Source of the DNA: Liolophura sinensis
Lineage: Eukaryota; Mollusca; Polyplacophora; Chitonida; Chitonidae
Assembly (NCBI RefSeq): GCF_032854445.1
Contig: NW_027018291.1
Location: forward strand, 1 to 45,864
Direction: 5' to 3'
DNA length: 45,864 nucleotides
Part shown: in pieces, positions 21,965-33,700 of the stretch
Layout of the letters: each line of letters opens with the position of its first letter
Numbering within the stretch: position 1 is the first letter of the stretch
Position numbers and translations under genes: made by a program
Notes under the pieces: model-generated
The model's input: only the letters and a program-made list of their open reading frames with translations
Database searches by the model: none
Told to the model about the DNA's origin: nothing

Positions 21965-24703
21965 ATTTGTACATAAAAAACACAAGGTACTTGATACAGT
22001 CTGCTGTAAAAAGTACAACTAAACACTTACCCACATTTATAAGGTGCCAAAAGATGCGGAATTGTGCCAGGCATCGGCAGCTGATAAAAAATTGCAAATA
22101 TCCCTGGTTTCCATGGAGTAAGAGCCGTGGCTGGGCACGTGATTATGACATCAATGATCATTCAATTGTCGCTACAGCCAAAAGTATTGGTCGGAGAGCA
22201 ACGCGGATTGCACCATTCGATTTCTCGTCACAAAAAACGTCGGATTAGCCTCTTACTAGTAGCACTGGGACAGTTTTTCCACTTTTGCAGTTTTGCCTGG
22301 TCTTTTTGTTAATTGAAACCGGCTACACTGTACTCTGTACAATCGCGATTGGTCATTACTATATTCAACTTTTGACTATAAGTTATGTGCCATTCGGTAG
22401 CCCAGAAGACCTGTAATCTTTGGGCCAAGCCCATTTAACTCACCCAGCAATTGTCTTACTTCTAAGTTTAAGACAATCTCAATGTCTTTATCTACGTGTA
22501 GAAAAACCACACCATTTGTACATAAAAAACACAAGGTGCTTGATACAGTCTGCTGTAAAAAGTACAACTGAACACTGACCCACTTCAGTAAGGTGCTAAA
22601 AGATGCGGAATTGGGTCAGGCATCGGCAGCTGTTAAAAAATTGCAAATATCGCTGCTTTCCATGGAGTAAGAGCCGTTGCTGGGCACATGATTATGACAT
22701 CAATGATCATTGAATTGTCGCTACATCCAAAAGTATTGGTCGGAGAGCAACGCGGTTTGCACCATTCGATTTCTCGTCACAAAATACGTAGGATTAGCCT
22801 CTTACCAGCAGCACTGGAACAGTTTTTCCACTTTTGCAATTTTACCTGGTCTTTTTGTTAATTGAAATCGGCTACACTGTACTCTGTACAATAGCGACTG
22901 GTCATTACTATATTCAACTTTTGACTATAAGTTATGTGCCCTTCGGTAGCACAGAAGACCTGAAATCTTTGGGCTAAGCCCATTTAACTCACCCAGCAAT
23001 TGCCTTACTTCAAAGTGCAAGACAATTTGAATGTCTTTATCTACGTGTAGAAAAACCACACCATTTGTACGTGAAAAACACAAGGTACAGTCTGCTGTAA
23101 AAAGTACAACTAAACACTGACCCACATTTATAAGGTGCCAAAAAATGCGGAATTGGGCCAGGCATCGGCAGCTGTTGAAAAATTGCAAATATCCCTGGTT
23201 TCCATGGAGTAAGAGCCGTTGCTGGGCACGTGATTATGACATCAATGATCATTCAATTGTCGCTACAGCCAAACGTATTGGTCGGAGAGCAACGCGGTTT
23301 GCGCCATTGGATTTCTCGTCACAAAATACGTCGGATTAGCCTCTCACCAGCAGCACTGGAACAGTTTTTCCACTTTTGCATTTTTGCCTCGTCTTTTTGT
23401 TAATTCAGATCGGCTACATTGTACTATGTACCATCGTGACTGGTCATTACTATATTCAACTTTTGACTATAAGTTATGTGCCCTTCGGTAGCCCAGAAGA
23501 CCTCAAATGTTTGGGCTAAGCCCATTTAACTCACCCAGCAATTGTCTTACTTCTAAGTCCAAGACAATCTCAATGTCTTTATCTACGTGTAGAAAAACCA
23601 CACCATTTGTACATAAAAAACACAAGGTACTTGATACAGTCTGCTGTAAAAAGTACAACTGACCACAGACCCACATTAATAAGGTGCCAAAAGAGGCGGA
23701 ATTGAGCCAGGCATCGGCAGCTGTTGAAAAATTGCAAATTTCCCTGGTTTCCATGGAGTAAGAGCCGTTGCTGGGCACGTGATTATGACATCAATGATCA
23801 TTCAATTGTCGCTACAGCCAAAAGTATTGGTCGGAGAGCAACGCGGTTTGCACCATTCGATTTCCCGTCACAAAATACGTCGGATTAGCCTCTTACCAGC
23901 AGCACTGGAACAGTTTTTCCACTTTTGCATTTTTGCCTGGTCTTTTTGTTAATTGAAATCGGCTACACTGTACTATGTACAATCGCCACTGGTCATTACT
24001 ATATTTATCTTTTGACTATAAGTTATGTGCCCTTCGGTAGCCCAGAAGACCTCAAATGTTTGGCCTAAGCCCATTTAACTCACCCAGCAATTGTCTTACT
24101 TCTAAGTGCAAGACAATCTCAATGTCTTTATCTACGTGTAGAAAAACCACACCATTTGCACATAAAAAACACAAGGTACTTGATACAGTCTGCTGTAAAA
24201 AGTACAACTGACCACAGACCCACATTAATAAGGTGCCAAAAGAATCGGAATTGAGCCAGGCATCGGCAACTGTTGAAAAATTGCAAATTTCCCTGGTTTC
24301 CATGAAGTAAGAGCCGTTGCTGGGCACGTGATTATGACATAAATGATCATTGAATTGTCGCTACAGCCAAAAGTATTGGTCGGAGAGCAACGCGGTTTCC
24401 ACCATTCGATTTCTCGTCACAAAATACGTCGGATTAGCCTCTTACCAAGCAGCACTGGAACAGTTTTTCCACTTTTGTATTTTTGCCTGGTCTTTTTGTT
24501 AATTGAAATCGGCTACACTGTACTCTGTACAATCGCAACTGGTCATTACTATATTCAACTTTTGACTATAAGTTATGTGCCCTTCGGTAGACCAGAAGAC
24601 ATCAAATGTTTGGGCTAAGCCCATTTAACTCACCCAGCAATTGTCTTACTTCTAAGTGCAAGACAATTTCAATGTCTTTATCTACGTGTAGAAAAACCAC
24701 ACC
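21965..24703. repeat. HOR row 5: five-monomer row a-b-(c/f)-(g/h)-i, 2739 bp
   Basis: Monomer starts: a 21965, b 22514, c/f 23063, g/h 23605, i 24154. M43 begins as c (GTACGTG after ATTTGT) and by about 23140 carries the f block (AAAAAATGCGG, GGGCC). Next to this switch, 7 bp are missing from the GGTACTTGATACAG segment, so it reads GGTACAG at about 23085. The right part of M43 is f-to-g-like but has private changes (CTCTCACCAG, TTCAGATCGG, TACATTGTAC). M44 has the g block (GAGGCGG) with h-like right-hand markers (ATCGCCACTGG, GTTTGGCCTAAG). Monomers d, e and one of g/h are absent. Confidence 0.88.
23063..23604. repeat. Chimeric monomer M43 (c/f fusion) with a 7-bp deletion
   Basis: This monomer is 542 bp instead of 549. 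The missing 7 bp lie between two TAC trinucleotides (GGTACttgaTACAG becomes GGTACAG), so replication slippage or the crossover itself could have made the deletion. The c-to-f switch occurs between about 23072 and 23140. The same deletion and private variants recur in M52 (28005-28546), which shows that M52 is a later duplicate of M43 and not an independent event. Confidence 0.85.
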
Positions 24704-27700
24704 ATTTGTACATAAAAAACACAAGGTACTTGATACAGTCTGCTGTAAAAAGTACAACTAAACACTTACCCACATTTATAAGGTGCCAAAAGATGCGGAA
24801 TTGTGCCAGGCATCGGCAGCTGACATAAAATTGCAAATATCCCTGGTTTCCATGGAGTAAGAGCCGTGGCTGGGCACGTGATTATGACATCAATGATCAT
24901 TCAATTGTCGCTACAGCCAAAAGTATTGGTCGGAGAGCAACGCGGATTGCACCATTCGATTTCTCGTCACAAAAAACGTCGGATTAGCCTCTTACTAGTA
25001 GCACTGGGACAGTTTTTCCACTTTTGCAGTTTTGCCTGGTCTTTTTGTTAATTGAAACCGGCTACACTGTACTCTGTACAATCGCGACTGGTCATTACTA
25101 TATTCAACTTTTGACTATAAGTTATGTGCCCTTCGGTAGCCCAGAAGACCTGTAATCTTTGGGCCAAGCCCATTTAACTCACCCAGCAATTGTCTTACTT
25201 CTAAGTTTAAGACAATCTCAATGTCTTTATCTACGTGTAGAAAAACCAGACCATTTGTACATAAAAAACACAAGGTACTTGATACAGTCTGCTGTAAAAA
25301 GTACAACTGAACACTGACCCACTTCAGTAAGGTGCTAAAAGATGCGGAATTGGGTCAGGCATCGGCAGCTGTTAAAAAATTGCAAATATCCCTGGTTTCC
25401 ATGGAGTAAGAGCCGTTGCTGGGCACATGATTATGACATCAATGATCATTGAATTGTCGCTACATCCAAAAGTATTGGTCGGAGAGCATCGCGGTTTGCA
25501 CCATTCGATTTCTCGTCACAAAATACGTCGGATTAGCCTCTTACCAGCAGCACTGGAACAGTTTTTCCACTTTTGCAATTTTACCTGGTCTTTTTGTTAA
25601 TTGAAATCGGCTACACTGTACTCTGTACAATCGCGACTGGTCATTACTATATTCAACTTTTGACTATAAGTTATGTGCCCTTCGGTAGCCCAGAAGACCT
25701 GTAATCTTTGGGCCAAGCCCATTTAACTCACCCAGCAATTGTCTTACTTCTAAGTTTAAGACAATCTCAATGTCTTTATCTACGTGTAGAAAAACCACAC
25801 CATTTGTACATAAAAAACACAAGCTGCTTGATAAAGGTCAAGGTCTGCTGTAAAAAGTACAACTGAACACTGACCCACTTCAGTAAGGTGCTAAAAGATG
25901 CGGAATTGGGTCAGGCATCGGCAGCTGTTAAAAAATTGCAAATATCCCTGGTTTCCATGGAGTAAGAGCCGTTGCTGGGCACATGATTATGACATCAATG
26001 ATCATTGAATTGTCGCTACATCCAAAAGTATTGGTCGGAGAGCATCGCGGTTTGCACCATTCGATTTCTCGTCACAAAATACGTCGGATTAGCCTCTTAC
26101 CAGCAGCACTGGAACAGTTTTTCCACTTTTGCTATTTTACCTGGTCTTTTTGTTAATTGAAATCGGCTACACTGTACTCTGTACAATAGCGACTGGTCAT
26201 TACTATATTCAACTTTTGACTATAAGTTATGTGCCCTTCGGTAGCACAGAAGACCTGAAATCTTTGGGCTAAGCCCATTTAACTCACCCAGCAATTGCCT
26301 TACTTCAAAGTGCAAGACAATGTGAATGTCTTTATCTACGTGTAGAAAAACCACACCATTTGTACGTGAAAAACACAAGGTACTTGATACAGTCTGCTGT
26401 AAAAAGTACAACTGAACACTGACCCACTTCAGTAAGGTGCCAAAAGATGCGGAATTGAGCCAGGCATCGGCAGCTGTTGAAAAATTCCAAATTTCCCTGG
26501 TTTCCATGGAGTAAGAGCCGTCGCTGTGCACGTGATTATGACATAAATGATCATTCAATTGTCGCTACAGGCAAAAGTATTGGTCGGAGAGCAACGCGGT
26601 TTGCACCATTCGATTTCTCATCACAAAATACGTCGGATTAGCCTCTTACCAGCAGCACTGGAACAGTTTTTCCACTTTTGCATTTTTGCCTGGTCTTTTT
26701 GTTAATTGAAATCGGCTACACTGTACTCTGTACAATCGCGACTGGCCATTACTATTTTCAACTTTTGACTATAAGTTATGTGTCCTTCGGTAGCCCAGAA
26801 GACCTGAAATCTTTCGGCTAAGCCCATTTAACTCACCCAGCAATTGTCTTACTTCTAAGTGCAAGACAATCTCAATGTCTTTATCTACGTGTAGAAAAAC
26901 CGCACCATTTGTACATAAAAAACACAAGGTACTTGATACAGTCTGCTGTAAAAAGTACAACTGAACACTGACCCACTTCAGTAAGGTGCCAAAAGATGCG
27001 GAATTGAGCCAGGCATCGGCAGCTGTTGAAAAATTGCAAATTTCCCTGGTTTCCATGGAGCAAGAGCCGTTGCTGTGCACGTGATTATGACATCAATGAT
27101 CATTCAATTGTCGCTACAGCCAAAAGTATTGTTCGAAGAGGAACGCGGTTTGCACCATTCGATTTCTCGTCACAAAATACGTCGGATTAGCCTGTTACCA
27201 GCAGCACTGGAACAGTTTTTCCACTTTTGCCTTTTTGCCTGGTTTTTTTGTTAATTGAAATCGGCTACACTGTACTCTGTACAATCGCGACTGGTCATTA
27301 CTATATTCAACTTTTGACTATAAGTTATGTGCCCTTCGGTAGCCCAGAGGACGTCAAATCTTTCGGCTAAGCCCATTTAACTCACCCAGCAATTGCCTTA
27401 CTTCTAAGTGCAAGACAATCTCAATGTCTTTATCTACGTGTAGAAAAACCACACCATTTGTACATAAAAAACACAACGTACTTGATACAGTCTGCTGTAA
27501 AAAGTACAACTGAACACTGACCCACTTTAGTAAGGTGCCAAAAGATGCGGAATTGAGCCAGGCATCGGCAGTTGTTGAAAAATTGCAAATTTCCCTGGTT
27601 TCCATGGAGTAAGAGCCGTTGCTGGGCACATGATTATGACATCAATGATCATTGAATTGTCGCTACATCCAAAAGTATTGGTCGGAGAGCAACGCGGTTT

Positions 27701-29646
27701 GCACCATTCGATTTCTCGTCACAAAATACGTAGGATTAGCCTCTTACCAGCAGCACTGGAACAGTTTTTCCACTTTTGCAATTTTACCTGGTCTTTTTGT
27801 TAATTGAAATCGGCTACACTGTACTCTGTACAATAGCGACTGGTCATTACTATATTCAACTTTTGACTATAAGTTATGTGCCCTTCGGTAGCACAGAAGA
27901 CCTGAAATCTTTGGGCTAAGCCCATTTAACTCACCCAGCAATTGCCTTACTTCAAAGTGCAAGACAATTTGAATGTCTTTATCTACGTGTAGAAAAACCA
28001 CACCATTTGTACGTGAAAAACACAAGGTACAGTCTGCTGTAAAAAGTACAACTAAACACTGACCCACATTTATAAGGTGCCAAAAAATGCGGAATTGGGC
28101 CAGGCATCGGCAGCTGTTGAAAAATTGCAAATATCCCTGGTTTCCATGGAGTAAGAGCCGTTGCTGGGCACGTGATTATGACATCAATGATCATTCAATT
28201 GTCGCTACAGCCAAACGTATTGGTCGGAGAGCAACGCGGTTTGCACCATTGGATTTCTCGTCACAAAATACGTCGGATTAGCCTCTCACCAGCAGCACTG
28301 GAACAGTTTTTCCACTTTTGCATTTTTGCCTCGTCTTTTTGTTAATTCAGATCGGCTACATTGTACTATGTACCATCGTGACTGGTCATTACTATATTCA
28401 ACTTTTGACTATAAGTTATGTGCCCTTCGGTAGCCCAGAAGACCTCAAATGTTTGGGCTAAGCCCATTTAACTCACCCAGCAATTGTCTTACTTCTAAGT
28501 CCAAGACAATCTCAATGTCTTTATCTACGTGTAGAAAAACCACACCATTTGTACATAAAAAACACAAGGTACTTGATACAGTCTGCTGTAAAAAGTACAA
28601 CTGACCACAGACCCACATTAATAAGGTGCCAAAAGAGGCGGAATTGAGCCAGGCATCGGCAGCTGTTGAAAAATTGCAAATTTCCCTGGTTTCCATGGAG
28701 TAAGAGCCGTTGCTGGGCACGTGATTATGACATCAATGATCATTCAATTGTCGCTACAGCCAAAAGTATTGGTCGGAGAGCAACGCGGTTTGCACCATTC
28801 GATTTCCCGTCACAAAATACGTCGGATTAGCCTCTTACCAGCAGCACTGGAACAGTTTTTCCACTTTTGCATTTTTGCCTGGTCTTTTTGTTAATTGAAA
28901 TCGGCTACACTGTACTATGTACAATCGCCACTGGTCATTACTATATTTAACTTTTGACTATAAGTTATGTGCCCTTCGGTAGCCCAGAAGACCTCAAATG
29001 TTTGGCCTAAGCCCATTTAACTCACCCAGCAATTGTCTTACTTCTAAGTGCAAGACAATCTCAATGTCTTTATCTACGTGTAGAAAAACCACACCATTTG
29101 CACATAAAAAACACAAGGTACTTGATACAGTCTGCTGTAAAAAGTACAACTGACCACAGACCCACATTAATAAGGTGCCAAAAGAATCGGAATTGAGCCA
29201 GGCATCGGCAACTGTTGAAAAATTGCAAATTTCCCTGGTTTCCATGAAGTAAGAGCCGTTGCTGGGCACGTGATTATGACATAAATGATCATTGAATTGT
29301 CGCTACAGCCAAAAGTATTGGTCGGAGAGCAACGCGGTTTGCACCATTCGATTTCTCGTCACAAAATACGTCGGATTAGCCTCTTACCAAGCAGCACTGG
29401 AACAGTTTTTCCACTTTTGTATTTTTGCCTTGTTTTTTTTGTTAATTGAAATCGGCTACACTGTACTCTGTACAATCGCAACTGGTCATTACTATATTCA
29501 ACTTTTGACTATAAGTTATGTGCCCTTCGGTAGACCAGAAGACATCAAATGTTTGGGCTAAGCCCATTTAACTCACCCAGCAATTGTCTTACTTCTAAGT
29601 GCAAGACAATTTCAATGTCTTTATCTACGTGTAGAAAAACCACACC
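24704..29646. repeat. HOR row 6: alternative nine-monomer row a-b-b'-j-k-l-(c/f)-(g/h)-i, 4943 bp
   Basis: Monomer starts: a 24704, b 25253, b' 25802, j 26358, k 26907, l 27456, c/f 28005, g/h 28547, i 29096. M47 and M48 are both b-like (GTGCTAAAAG, GGGTCAGG, GAGCATCGCGG). M48 (b') also carries an AAGGTC tandem insertion. j has ATTCCAAATTTCC, TTCTCATCAC, GGCCATTACTATTTTC and GTGTCCTTCGG. k has GAGCAAGAGCC, TTGTTCGAAGAG and AGAGGACGTC. l has CTTTAGTAAGG and GCAGTTGTTG. M51 (l) switches to a b-type right half (GGGCACATGATT at about 27624) and is the junction of the large tandem duplication. The row is also nine monomers long, but its members differ from row 2. Confidence 0.88.
25834..25845. repeat. 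AAGGTC-AAGGTC insertion marking b' monomers (first copy)
   Basis: In ordinary monomers the segment reads CTTGATACAGTCTGCTG. Here it reads CTTGATAAAGGTCAAGGTCTG, a net gain of 7 bp that creates two adjacent AAGGTC units. The same change occurs only at 30777-30788 and 33530-33541, so it tags one lineage of b monomers through two successive duplications. Half of it (TCAAGGTC) resembles an extended nuclear-receptor half-site, but I have no evidence of binding. Confidence 0.9.
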
Positions 29647-30744
29647 ATTTGTACATAAAAAACACAAGGTACTTGATACAGTCTGCTGTAAAAAGTACAA
29701 CTAAACACTTACCCACATTTATAAGGTGCCAAAAGATGCGGAATTGTGCCAGGCATCGGCAGCTGACATAAAATTGCAAATATCCCTGGTTTCCATGGAG
29801 TAAGAGCCGTGGCTGGGCACGTGATTATGACATCAATGATCATTCAATTGTCGCTACAGCCAAAAGTATTGGTCGGAGAGCAACGCGGATTGCACCATTC
29901 GATTTCTCGTCACAAAAAACGTCGGATTAGCCTCTTACTAGTAGCACTGGGACAGTTTTTCCACTTTTGCAGTTTTGCCTGGTCTTTTCGTTAATTGAAA
30001 CCGGCTACACTGTACTCTGTACAATCGCGACTGGTCATTACTATATTCAACTTTTGACTATAAGTTATGTGCCCTTCGGTAGCCCAGAAGACCTGTAATC
30101 TTTGGGCCAAGCCCATTTAACTCACCCAGCAATTGTCTTACTTCTAAGTTTAAGACAATCTCAATGTCTTTATCTACGTGTAGAAAAACCAGACCATTTG
30201 TACATAAAAAACACAAGGTACTTGATACAGTCTGCTGTAAAAAGTACAACTGAACACTGACCCACTTCAGTAAGGTGCTAAAAGATGCGGAATTGGGTCA
30301 GGCATCGGCAGCTGTTAAAAAATTGCAAATATCCCTGGTTTCCATGGAGTTAGAGCCGTTGCTGGGCACATGATTATGACATCAATGATCATTGAATTGT
30401 CGCTACATCCAAAAGTATTGGTCGGAGAGCATCGCGGTTTGCACCATTCGATTTCTCGTCACAAAATACGTCGGATTAGCCTCTTACCAGCAGCACTGGA
30501 ACAGTTTTTCCACTTTTGCAATTTTACCTGGTCTTTTTGTTAATTGAAATCGGCTACACTGTACTCTGTACAATCGCGACTGGTCATTACTATATTCAAC
30601 TTTTGACTATAAGTTATGTGCCCTTCGGTAGCCCAGAAGACCTGTAATCTTTGGGCCAAGCCCATTTAACTCACCCAGCAATTGTCTTACTTCTAAGTTT
30701 AAGACAATCTCAATGTCTTTATCTACGTGTAGAAAAACCACACC

Positions 30745-33700
30745 ATTTGTACATAAAAAACACAAGCTGCTTGATAAAGGTCAAGGTCTGCTGTAAAAAG
30801 TACAACTGAACACTGACCCACTTCAGTAAGGTGCTAAAAGATGCGGAATTGGGTCAGGCATCGGCAGCTGTTAAAAAATTGCAAATATCCCTGGTTTCCA
30901 TGGAGTAAGAGCCGTTGCTGGGCACATGATTATAACATCAATGATCATTGAATTGTCGCTACATCCAAAAGTATTGGTCGGAGAGCATCGCGGTTTGCAC
31001 CATTCGATTTCTCGTCACAAAATACGTCGGATTAGCCTCTTACCAGCAGCACTGGAACAGTTTTTCCACTTTTGCTATTTTACCTGGTCTTTTTGTTAAT
31101 TGAAATCGGCTACACTGTACTCTGTACAATAGCGACTGGTCATTACTATATTCAACTTTTGACTATATGTTATGTGCCCTTCGGTAGCACAGAAGACCTG
31201 AAATCTTTGGGCTAAGCCCATTTAACTCACCCAGCAATTGCCTTACTTCAAAGTGCAAGACAATGTGAATGTCTTTATCTACGTGTAGAAAAACCACACA
31301 TTTGTACGTGAAAAACACAAGGTACTTGATACAGTCTGCTGTAAAAAGTACAACTGAACACTGACCCACTTCAGTAAGGTGCCAAAAGATGCGGAATTGA
31401 GCCAGGCATCGGCAGCTGTTGAAAAATTCCAAATTTCCCTTGGTTTCCATGGAGTAAGAGCCGTCGCTGTGCACGTGATTATGACATAAATGATCATTCA
31501 ATTGTCGCTACAGGCAAAAGTATTGGTCGGAGAGCAACGCGGTTTCCACCATTCGATTTCTCATCACAAAATACGTCGGATTAGCCTCTTACCAGCAGCA
31601 CTGGAACAGTTTTTCCACTTTTGCATTTTGCCTGGTCTTTTTGTTAATTGAAATCGGCTACACTGTACTCTGTACAATCGCGACTGGCCATTACTATTTT
31701 CAACTTTTGACTATAAGTTATGTGTCCTTCGGTAGCCCAGAAGACCTGAAATCTTTCGGCTAAGCCCATTTAACTCACCCAGCAATTGTCTTACTTCTAA
31801 GTGCAAGACAATCTCAATGTCTTTATCTACGTGTAGAAAAACCGCACCATTTGTACATAAAAAACACAAGGTACTTGATACAGTCTGCTGTAAAAAAGTA
31901 CAACTGAACACTGACCCACTTCAGTAAGGTGCCAAAAGATTGCGGAATTGAGCCAGGCATCGGCAGCTGTGAAAAATTGCAAATTTCCCTGGTTTCCATG
32001 GAGCAAGAGCCGTTGCTGTGCACGTGATTATGACATCAATGATCATTCAATTGTCGCTACAGCCAAAAGTATTGTTCGAAGAGCAACGCGGTTTTGCACC
32101 ATTCGATTTCTCGTCACAAAATACGTCGGATTAGCCTGTTACCAGCAGGCACTGGAACAGTTTTTCCACTTTTGCCTTTTTGCCTGGTTTTTTTGTTAAT
32201 TGAAATCGGCTACACTGTACTCTGTACAATCGCGACTGGTCATTACTATATTCAACTTTTGACTATAAGTTATGTGCCCTTCGGTAGCCCAGAGGACGTC
32301 AAATCTTTCGGCTAAGCCCATTTAACTCACCCAGCAATTGCCTTACTTCTAAGTGCAAGACAATCTCAATGTCTTTATCTACGTGTAGAAAAACCACACC
32401 ATTTGTACATAAAAAACACAAGGTACTTGATACAGTCTGCTGTAAAAAGTACAACTGAACACTGACCCACTTTAGTAAGGTGCCAAAAGATGCGGAATTG
32501 AGCAGGCATCGGCAGTTGTTGAAAAATTGCAAATTTCCTGGTTTCCATGGAGTAAGAGCCGTTGCTACGCACGTGATTATGACATCAATGATCATTGAAT
32601 TGTCGCTACAGCAAAAAGTATTGGTCGGAGAGCAACGCGGATTGCACCATTCGATTTCTCGTCACAAAATACGTCGGATTAGCCTCTTACTAGTAGCACT
32701 AGAACAGTTTTTCCAATTTTGCATTTTTGCCTGGTCTTTTTGTTAATTGAAACCGGCTACACTGTACTCTGTACAATCGCGACTGGTCATTACTATATTC
32801 AACTTTTGACTATATGTTATGTGCCCTTCGGTAGCCCAGAAGACCTGAAATCTTTGGGCCAAGCCCATTTAACTCACCCAGCAATTGTCTTACTTCTATG
32901 TGCAAGACAATCTCAATGTCTTTATCTACGTGTAAAAAAACCAGACCATTTGTACGTGAAAAACACAAGGTACTTGAGTCAGTCTGCTGTAAAAAGTACA
33001 ACTAAACACTGACCCACTTCAGTAAGGTGCCAAAAGATGCGGAATTGAGCCAGGCATCGGCAGCTGTTGAAAAATTGCAAATTTCTCTGGTTTCCATGGA
33101 GTAGGAGCCGTTGCTACGCACGTGGTTATGACATAAATGATCATTGAATTGTCACTACAGCCAAAAGTATTGGTCGGAGAGAAACGCGGATTCACCATTG
33201 GATTTCTCGTCACAAAATAAGTCGGATTAGCTTCTTACTAGTAGCACTGGAACAGTTTTTCCACTTTTGCATTTTTGCCTGGTCTTTTTGTTAATTGAAA
33301 TCGGCTACACTGTACTCTGTACAATCGCGACTGGTCATTACTATATTCAACTTTTGACTATAAGTTATGTGCCCTTCGGTAGCCCAGAAGACCTGTAATC
33401 TTTGGGCCAAGCCCATTTAACTCACCCAGCAATTGTCTTACTTCTAAGTTTAAGGACAGTCTCAATGTCTTTATCTACGTGTAGAAAAACCAGACCATTT
33501 TGTACATAAAAAAACACAAGGTGCTTGATAAGGTCAAGGTCTGCTGTAAAAAGTACAACTGAACACTGACCCACTTCAGTAAGGTGCTAAAAGATGCGGA
33601 ATTGGGTCAGGCATCGGCAGCTGTTAAAAAATTGCAAATATCCCTGGTTTCCATGGAGTAAGAGCCGTTGCTGGGCACATGATTATGACATCAATGATCA

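Larger units (their letters stand above)
22673..32560. repeat. Large tandem duplication, two ~4942-bp copies (about 22673-27614 and 27615-32560)
   Basis: M43-M51 and M52-M60 match in order, in every private marker and at a constant offset of 4942 bp. Shared oddities include the 7-bp deletion (23085/28027), CTCTCACCAG, CCAAACGTATTGG, GCTGACATAAAATTG, the AAGGTC insertion (25834/30777) and AATTCCAAATTTCC. The match to the left copy begins between about 22655 and 22690. The centre junction, l fused to b, lies between about 27597 and 27632. The second copy continues into the native l flank (GCTACGCACG) at about 32562-32575. Differences seen by eye are few (for example ATTTATCTTTT/ATTTAACTTTT, GAGTAAG/GAGTTAG, GATTATGAC/GATTATAAC), so this is one of the youngest events in the window. 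Confidence 0.9.

Noticed and set aside
29409-29445. Runs of T such as TTTTTGTCTGTTTTTTTTG or TTGTTTTTTTTG as terminators or polypyrimidine tracts
   Set aside because: They are subfamily variants of the common CCTGGTCTTTTTGTTAATTG segment, with no gene upstream or splice context.
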